Shown here: positions 59,853 through 64,000 of the stretch, one piece after another | How positions within the stretch are numbered: position 1 is the first letter of the stretch | Layout: every line of letters starts with the position of its first letter | DNA from: DASXKD01 sp963734725 | Lineage (GTDB): Bacteria > Actinomycetota > Actinomycetes > Streptosporangiales > Streptosporangiaceae | NCBI GenBank assembly: GCA_963734725.1 | Contig: CAVTIX010000025.1 | Span: 1 to 64,000 of the forward strand | DNA: 64,000 bases | Reading direction: 5' to 3' | Made by a program: the position numbers and the translations under genes | Notes under the pieces: generated by a model | Seen by the model: only the letters and a program-made list of their open reading frames with translations | Database searches by the model: none | What the model was told of the DNA's origin: nothing

Positions 59853-60554
59853 TCACAAGGCGACCAGCAGCAGCTGACTGGTCGCGGCCACAGCACGGCC
59901 GAGCGAGGCACGGAGAAGATCGCCGGCCGCCGGGATATCCCGGGTTTCCCACAAGGCCAGTGCGGTGCTCCAGGCGATCTCACGGGCCTGGTTGAGATTC
60001 CAGTTGGCGACCAAGTTGATCACGCACCGCAGGTGCTGGTCGGCAGCGAGGATGGCGCCCGACTCGAAGGACTCGCGTGCCGATTGCTCGGCGGCATCGA
60101 GCACCTGGTCGACCTTCTCGTAGTCGTCGCGGAAAACCGTGGCGGTCGGGGCGAAGGACAGCTCCGCACACGTGGTGGCGATGGCGATAGGCAAGTCGTG
60201 GCTGATGTGGGTGTTCATGCCCGCGAGGGCGAACTGCACCGGTTCGATGCCGGCCTCCGCGCGGCAGTTCAGCAACGGCTGCCAGGCGGCAGGGGCAGCC
60301 GACGGCTCTTCGGCGTCGGCGGCAGCGAAGTACAGGCTGGCAAAGACAAGGTCCAGCTGGGTCATGGTCGCCGGATCGGTGAAAAAGCCCTGCGACAGCC
60401 GCTGCGCGATCTGCCGCATGATGCCGAGGTACATGTGGTTGAAGCACGCCAGACCGTCACCGGGAGGCAACGCCTCATCCATGGCCTGCATCCGCGCTAT
60501 GGCCTCAGCGACCGACGTGACGGGGCTGTCCTGCGACGTGGCTGGCACGTTCAT
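59853..60554 (-). CDS. DUF5995-like protein
   Basis: A 233-residue protein from ATG 60554: MNVPATSQDSPVTSVAEAIA, RMQAMDEALPPGDGLACFNH, MYLGIMRQIAQRL, MTQLDLVFASLYFAA, FALAGMNTHISHDLPIAIAT, then DQVLDAAEQSARESFESGA and AREIAWSTALALWETR. The repeated polar-helix pattern with H/D residues (FNHMYLG, NTHISHDL) is a DUF5995 hallmark. Histidine and aspartate sites could bind a metal, but no function is established. Converges on msrA with 73 bases between. Confidence 0.8.
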   Translation of the reverse strand: MNVPATSQDSPVTSVAEAIARMQAMDEALPPGDGLACFNHMYLGIMRQIAQRLSQGFFTDPATMTQLDLVFASLYFAAADAEEPSAAPAAWQPLLNCRAEAGIEPVQFALAGMNTHISHDLPIAIATTCAELSFAPTATVFRDDYEKVDQVLDAAEQSARESFESGAILAADQHLRCVINLVANWNLNQAREIAWSTALALWETRDIPAAGDLLRASLGRAVAATSQLLLVAL

Positions 60555-60774
60555 CTCGGCCTCCGGCCCAGCTTGACCGCGATCGCTGCATGCCCGGCAC
60601 GGCGGCCGGGGCGGGCCGTGCCATAGGGCCCGCCACAGCAGTGGCGCTGGGAGGACGTTCCTCCCGGTAATGCAGAGCGAGCAACGCTGATCGTGATACG
60701 CGGAACGGCCAGCGGGCGCACCGAGGATCTCGTCGCGGCGCCGGGCGAGCGCGTCGTGCGCAGTTCGAGCCGGC

Positions 60775-61126
60775 TCAGTCATCCCAGCGGACGACGATCC
60801 GCCTTCCCTCGATGCCGGGTAGCGGCAAGGACTCCGCTTCCGCCATGGCCGCATCGCGTTCTGCGCCGGACAGCGGCCCCCAGAGCTGTACCAGCGAAGG
60901 ATCTTCCCACGTGGACGGCTTGGTCTCCGCTACCCGCGCATGGATCGACAGCAGCGAGCCCGATCCCGCCCCCGGCGCCAAGGACAAGCACCCACTCGCC
61001 AGGCCGCACGCTGGTGCGCCTGGTCAGGGCGAACAGCATCGTGGTGTAACTGTCCACCGCCGTCGCGGCCACCTCGAAGGTGACGGTCTCGGGCAGCGGC
61101 GCCACCGCCTCGGCGCCCTACCGGCG
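60775..61126 (-). pseudogene. Alcohol dehydrogenase-like remnant fused to an unassigned tail
   Basis: The right part (61126 down to about 60970) reads LPETVTFEVAATAVDSYTTM, LFALTRRTSVRPGEWVLVLG, AGGGIGLAAVD, the middle of a Zn-type or quinone oxidoreductase medium-chain dehydrogenase including the nucleotide loop. The frame then shifts, and a different tail follows: SIHARVAETKPSTWEDPSLV, QLWGPLSGAERDAAMAEAES, GIEGRRIVVRWDD, ending at TGA 60775. I do not recognise the tail. Two coding pieces joined by a rearrangement; neither is a complete gene. Confidence 0.5.
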
Positions 61127-61174
61127 CCGCCGTGAGTGGCCCTTGCGGTCAGCGCCGGCGCCGCCGCTGATTGT

Positions 61175-61639
61175 TCATGAGCCCCGGCGGCACGCGGTAC
61201 GCACTTCGGTCACGTAGGCGTCGATCTGGTGCTGACGGGTCGCCCCGGCGATGGAGACCCGGTGGTGGCCATCGGCCACGAAGTGCAGATGGCCGACGCG
61301 GTAGACCTCGATCGGCGGGATCGCCTCGCCGCGCCGGATGGCCAGGGCCAGCCGCTCCCACCGGGACCGCACCCGGGCGGAGGTAGGCCGGAAGCGCCGG
61401 TCGAAGTCGCGCCGCGAGCCGGCGGTGCCGACGATGGTTTCCAGCGGGACCGTCTGCAGCCCCAGCTGCCGCTGGCCGCGCCAGCACATCGCGCCGACGA
61501 CGTCATCCAGCCGGACAAGGCGGTTGTCGTCATCGCGCCCGCGGCGCAGGTGGTGCGCCAGCGCGGTCAGGAACTGCCGCCGCCTGGCCCGCAGAAAGTC
61601 GTTCTCCACATCGGCGCGGGGGAATCCGGTATCTAGCAT
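61175..61639 (-). CDS. ParB/sulfiredoxin-like domain protein
   Basis: A 154-residue protein from ATG 61639 (AGGAAGG and GAAGG upstream). FLRARRRQFLTALAHHLRRG opens it; then VRLDDVVGAMCWRGQRQLGL, SRWERLALAIRRGEAIPPIE, VYRVGHLHFVADGHHRVSIA, GATRQHQIDAYVTEVRT. The I-P-P-IE-VYRVG and VADGHHRVSIA segments match the ParB/Srx nuclease-like fold (the ParB GHRR analogue, here GHHR). Such stand-alone domains are known as partition-related nucleases, serine kinases or toxin-like proteins; function here unknown. Single gene. Confidence 0.75.
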   Translation of the reverse strand: MLDTGFPRADVENDFLRARRRQFLTALAHHLRRGRDDDNRLVRLDDVVGAMCWRGQRQLGLQTVPLETIVGTAGSRRDFDRRFRPTSARVRSRWERLALAIRRGEAIPPIEVYRVGHLHFVADGHHRVSIAGATRQHQIDAYVTEVRTACRRGS

Positions 61640-61880
61640 CGAACCGGCCTTCAGCCTTCCTGGTCTTGGCACGCGGTCGCAAAGTCCGCTCCCGCACCAC
61701 CGATGCTCGTGGTAAGGCCCGGTGCACCGCATCGGGCGAATGCCGTATCCGCCAAGCAGCAGTCCGCCTTATCGGACGCGACTCACCGCTAGGCATGTGC
61801 TGGAATGGCTGCGGGAGCCGCGGGCGCACTTCCCGGCCCAGCGCGACGGCAGCCTTCAAGCAGAACATCGCGGAGGAGCT

Positions 61881-62243
61881 ATGACGGACAAGACGCCGGT
61901 CACATCGCCAGCTGCCCCGGCGGCCGGGCCGTACTCGCCAGGGCTTTCGGCCGGTGAGTGGGTGTTCCTGGCCGGCCAGACCGGAACGGGCGAGACAATC
62001 GAGGACCAGACCGAGAGCACGCTCGGCAAGGTCGCCGCGCTGCTCGCCGCGGCCGGCTGTGCGCCCGCGGACGTCGTGTCCTGCCTGGTCCACCTCGCCG
62101 ACCTATCCGACTTCGACCGCTTCAACGCCGTGTACGAGCGCCACTTCCCCCAGCCACGGCCAGTACGGACCACCGTCGGCGCGGTCCTCCTCGACGGCGC
62201 GAAAGTAGAGATCACCGCCATCGCCCGCAGGCCGCACCAATAA
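61881..62243 (+). CDS. RidA-family protein (second copy)
   Basis: A 120-residue RidA/YjgF-type protein from ATG 61881 with GAGGAG six bases upstream. PAAPAAGPYSPGLSAGEWVF, LAGQTGTGETIEDQTESTLG, CLVHLADLSDFDRFNAVYER, HFPQPRPVRTTVGAVLLDGA, KVEITAIARR. The conserved arginine (PRPVRTTVG) and the ending VEI-xxIA are in place, so it could have enamine/imine deaminase activity. It is distinct from the RidA at 12923, sharing only the fold. Its neighbour on the same strand is transaldolase, 183 bases downstream. Confidence 0.92.
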   Translation: MTDKTPVTSPAAPAAGPYSPGLSAGEWVFLAGQTGTGETIEDQTESTLGKVAALLAAAGCAPADVVSCLVHLADLSDFDRFNAVYERHFPQPRPVRTTVGAVLLDGAKVEITAIARRPHQ

Positions 62244-62426
62244 GGCTTATCCCCGCGACGCGGCCATCGGCAGGAGCGTCACCCCTCACGGCGCCCCCGG
62301 GGTGGTGCTCCGGCGACTCCGGGGAGAGCATGGGAGAAACGACCACGGTCCTGCGCAGCCAGAGAGTCACCGACATAATGGCCGGCCGGATGGGCGCGGC
62401 TACCGCCGAGGTTCCGGGAGGCGCGC

Positions 62427-63539
62427 ATGGAAGCTGAGCTCAATCCCGCGCAACTGCTGCACACGCTGGGCCAGAGCCTGTGGCTGGACAGCATCAACCG
62501 GGTCATGCTGCGCACAGGGGCGCTGGCCCGGTACGTGCGCGACCTGGCGGTTACGGGGCTGACGTCCAACCCGACGATCCTTGGGCACGCCATGGCGGCC
62601 GGATCGGACTACGACAGCTCGCTGGTCCGCCTGGCCAGCGAGGGTGTCACCGGCGCACAGGACCTCGTATACGCCCTGGCCCTGGAGGACCTGGCCGCGG
62701 CGGCAGCGCTGTTCCGGGCGGAGTGGGAACGCACCGGCGGCGCGGACGGATACGTGTCGCTGGAGGTCCCCCCAGACCTTGCCCACGATGCCGCGGCGAC
62801 GGTCGCCCTGGCCCGCCGACTGCACGAGCAGGCCGGCTTTCCCAACCTGCTGGTGAAGATCCCCGGCACTCCCCCGGGCCTGACCGCCATGGAGGAGGCG
62901 ATCACCGCCGGGATCGGCGTGAACGTGACGCTGTTGTTCTCTGACAGCCACTACCTGCGCACCGCGGACGCCTACATCCGTGCCCTGCAGCGCCGTCTCG
63001 ACGCCGGGCTTGACCTGGCAGTGCCCTCGGTGGCCTCGGTGTTTATCTCCCGCTGGGACTCGGCCGCTGACCCGTTGCTGCCGCCGGCGCTTCATGGCAC
63101 GCTCGGGCTCGCGATGGCGCAGAAGACTTACTCCTCCCATCTGCAGCTGCTGTCAGACAAGCGCTGGCAGGCGCTCGCCGAGGCTGGCGCCAGGCCGCAG
63201 CGGGTCCTGTGGGCATCCACCTCGACCAAGAATCCAGACCTGCCTGACACCTACTATCTGGGCCGCCTCGCCGCCCCCAACACCATTGACACCGTCCCGG
63301 AAAAGACGCTGCTCGCCTTCGCCGATCACGGACCGCTCGACGAGCGCCTCGACCCCGACTACGCCGCAGCCGAGCAGACCATTTCCGCGGTGGCTGACGC
63401 CGGAGTCAACGCTGACGCCCTCGCCGAGCGCCTGCAACGCCAGGGCGCGGGCGCGTTCCGCGCGGACTGGGCCGCGCTGCTCACCGCGATCGAGGAGAAG
63501 GCGCAAAAGCTCAAGCCCGGCGCCAGCGCGCCGGCTTGA
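62427..63539 (+). CDS. tal: Transaldolase
   Basis: A 370-residue transaldolase of the actinobacterial (long) type. Signature LAVTGLTSNPTILG (residues 40-53), active-site lysine K144 in LLVKIPGTPPGL, NVTLLFSDSHYLRTADAYIR, VPSVASVFISRWDSAADPLL, and RVLWASTSTKNPDLPDTYYL, APNTIDTVPEKTL. It moves a dihydroxyacetone unit between sugar phosphates in the non-oxidative pentose phosphate pathway. ATG 62427. The canonical tkt/zwf/opcA neighbours are absent; a zwf fragment lies far away at 28 kb. A stand-alone paralogue is therefore possible. Confidence 0.95.
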   Translation: MEAELNPAQLLHTLGQSLWLDSINRVMLRTGALARYVRDLAVTGLTSNPTILGHAMAAGSDYDSSLVRLASEGVTGAQDLVYALALEDLAAAAALFRAEWERTGGADGYVSLEVPPDLAHDAAATVALARRLHEQAGFPNLLVKIPGTPPGLTAMEEAITAGIGVNVTLLFSDSHYLRTADAYIRALQRRLDAGLDLAVPSVASVFISRWDSAADPLLPPALHGTLGLAMAQKTYSSHLQLLSDKRWQALAEAGARPQRVLWASTSTKNPDLPDTYYLGRLAAPNTIDTVPEKTLLAFADHGPLDERLDPDYAAAEQTISAVADAGVNADALAERLQRQGAGAFRADWAALLTAIEEKAQKLKPGASAPA

Positions 63540-63581
63540 CCAGCCGACGGGCGCGTGTTCGGCGAACCCCGGCGGGGCCGC

Positions 63582-63743
63582 TCACCGCCCGCTTTGCGGC
63601 TGGCGGGGCGCGTGGCCAGCCACGCGCTGGCGGGCGAGCGACTTGGCCCGGACCACGTCCGGGTCCCGTGGGTCGAGCGGAAGGACGTCATCCCAGGGGC
63701 GCTCCCCCCGCGACCTGTGCCGCTGCACGCGAATCTGCTTCAC
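63582..63743 (-). CDS. Small basic protein of unknown function
   Basis: A 53-residue ORF from GTG 63743, preceded by GAGGAG ten bases upstream: VKQIRVQRHRSRGERPWDDV, LPLDPRDPDVVRAKSLARQR, VAGHAPRQPQSGR. The RGERPWDDVLPLDPRDPDVV block is highly ordered and I recall similar short actinobacterial proteins, so it is probably real. Strongly basic ends with an acidic centre suggest nucleic-acid or protein binding. It converges on the transaldolase with 42 bases between. Confidence 0.6.
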   Translation of the reverse strand: MKQIRVQRHRSRGERPWDDVLPLDPRDPDVVRAKSLARQRVAGHAPRQPQSGR

Positions 63744-64000
63744 TGCCTGTCATCTCCTCGGCTCGCCAGCGGGTACCCGCGGGATCCCAGTGCGGTCGGG
63801 GCGTATCCCGCCGTCGTAACTGAGGCTGCCGCTAGGCACGGCCGGCCCGCATCGGGCGGTAGCCCTATTTCCGGCCAGCCGAGGCCGCGGGCCACTAGGG
63901 AATTCTCAGGATCAGCGGCTCAGCGGCCGTTGCCGGTGTGGCCGGCCCGCTCAGCGAGGGGCCGCCGGCATGACCGGTCTGGCCTGGGGGTACCGTCCCG

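Overview
The window is high-GC DNA with strong G/C preference at third codon positions. It carries many families typical of Actinobacteria: Lsr2, NarL-type two-component genes, PIN-domain toxins, CoxMSL-type molybdo-hydroxylases, DUF1326, FUSC, and leaderless -10 boxes placed right at start codons. I read it as a chromosomal accessory stretch of a filamentous-type actinobacterium and cannot name the genus. There are no rRNA genes, no CRISPR array and no complete tRNA; one tRNA T-arm-like motif lies near 6.78 kb.

Left part (0-7 kb) is decayed. It holds a frameshifted lsr2, a broken dihydrofolate-reductase-like gene, a SnoaL-like gene divergent from a frameshifted TetR gene, an internally deleted IS3-family element sitting in a conserved gene, an IS630-type transposase remnant and an intact cold-shock gene. 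From 7.3 to 14 kb is one leftward operon: DUF1989 protein, RidA, a complete branched-chain-amino-acid-type ABC transporter (binding protein, two permeases, two ATPases) and a GntR/FCD regulator. It looks like self-regulated uptake and processing of a small nitrogen compound.

14-28 kb mixes small enzymes and remnants. It includes two back-to-back toxin-antitoxin pairs, an alpha/beta hydrolase, a low-GC M19 dipeptidase, a GNAT acetyltransferase, a GH26-like lipoprotein split by a one-base loss in a 21-bp repeat, DedA, a permuted NlpC/P60-like protein, an SDR, and remnants of MFS, Zwf, YCII, histidine phosphatase and LuxR/TPR genes. 28-39 kb carries a FUSC exporter, a hydrolase, a NarL-type kinase/regulator pair preceded by a free-standing copy of the kinase's membrane domain, a membrane protein plus winged-helix regulator operon, a CapA lipoprotein, and a frameshifted SulP transporter.

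39-53 kb holds metabolic genes: amidohydrolase, MalY/PatB-like aminotransferase, MFS transporter, two methyltransferases, VioB/ferritin-like protein, CDF metal transporter, secreted phosphoesterase, hydrolase and a coxM-coxS-coxL-like operon. 53.7-55 kb is a small membrane-protein/DUF1326 cassette behind a repeat-rich promoter. 55-59 kb is a LacI regulator divergent from an amidohydrolase, a cysteine-dioxygenase-like cupin and a homocysteine-methyltransferase-like gene, with a large inverted-repeat operator between them. The right end carries msrA, a DUF5995 protein, a ParB/Srx-like protein, a second RidA, a transaldolase and one small conserved-looking ORF.

Several otherwise complete genes carry one- or two-base shifts. 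From sequence alone I cannot tell true decay from assembly error.
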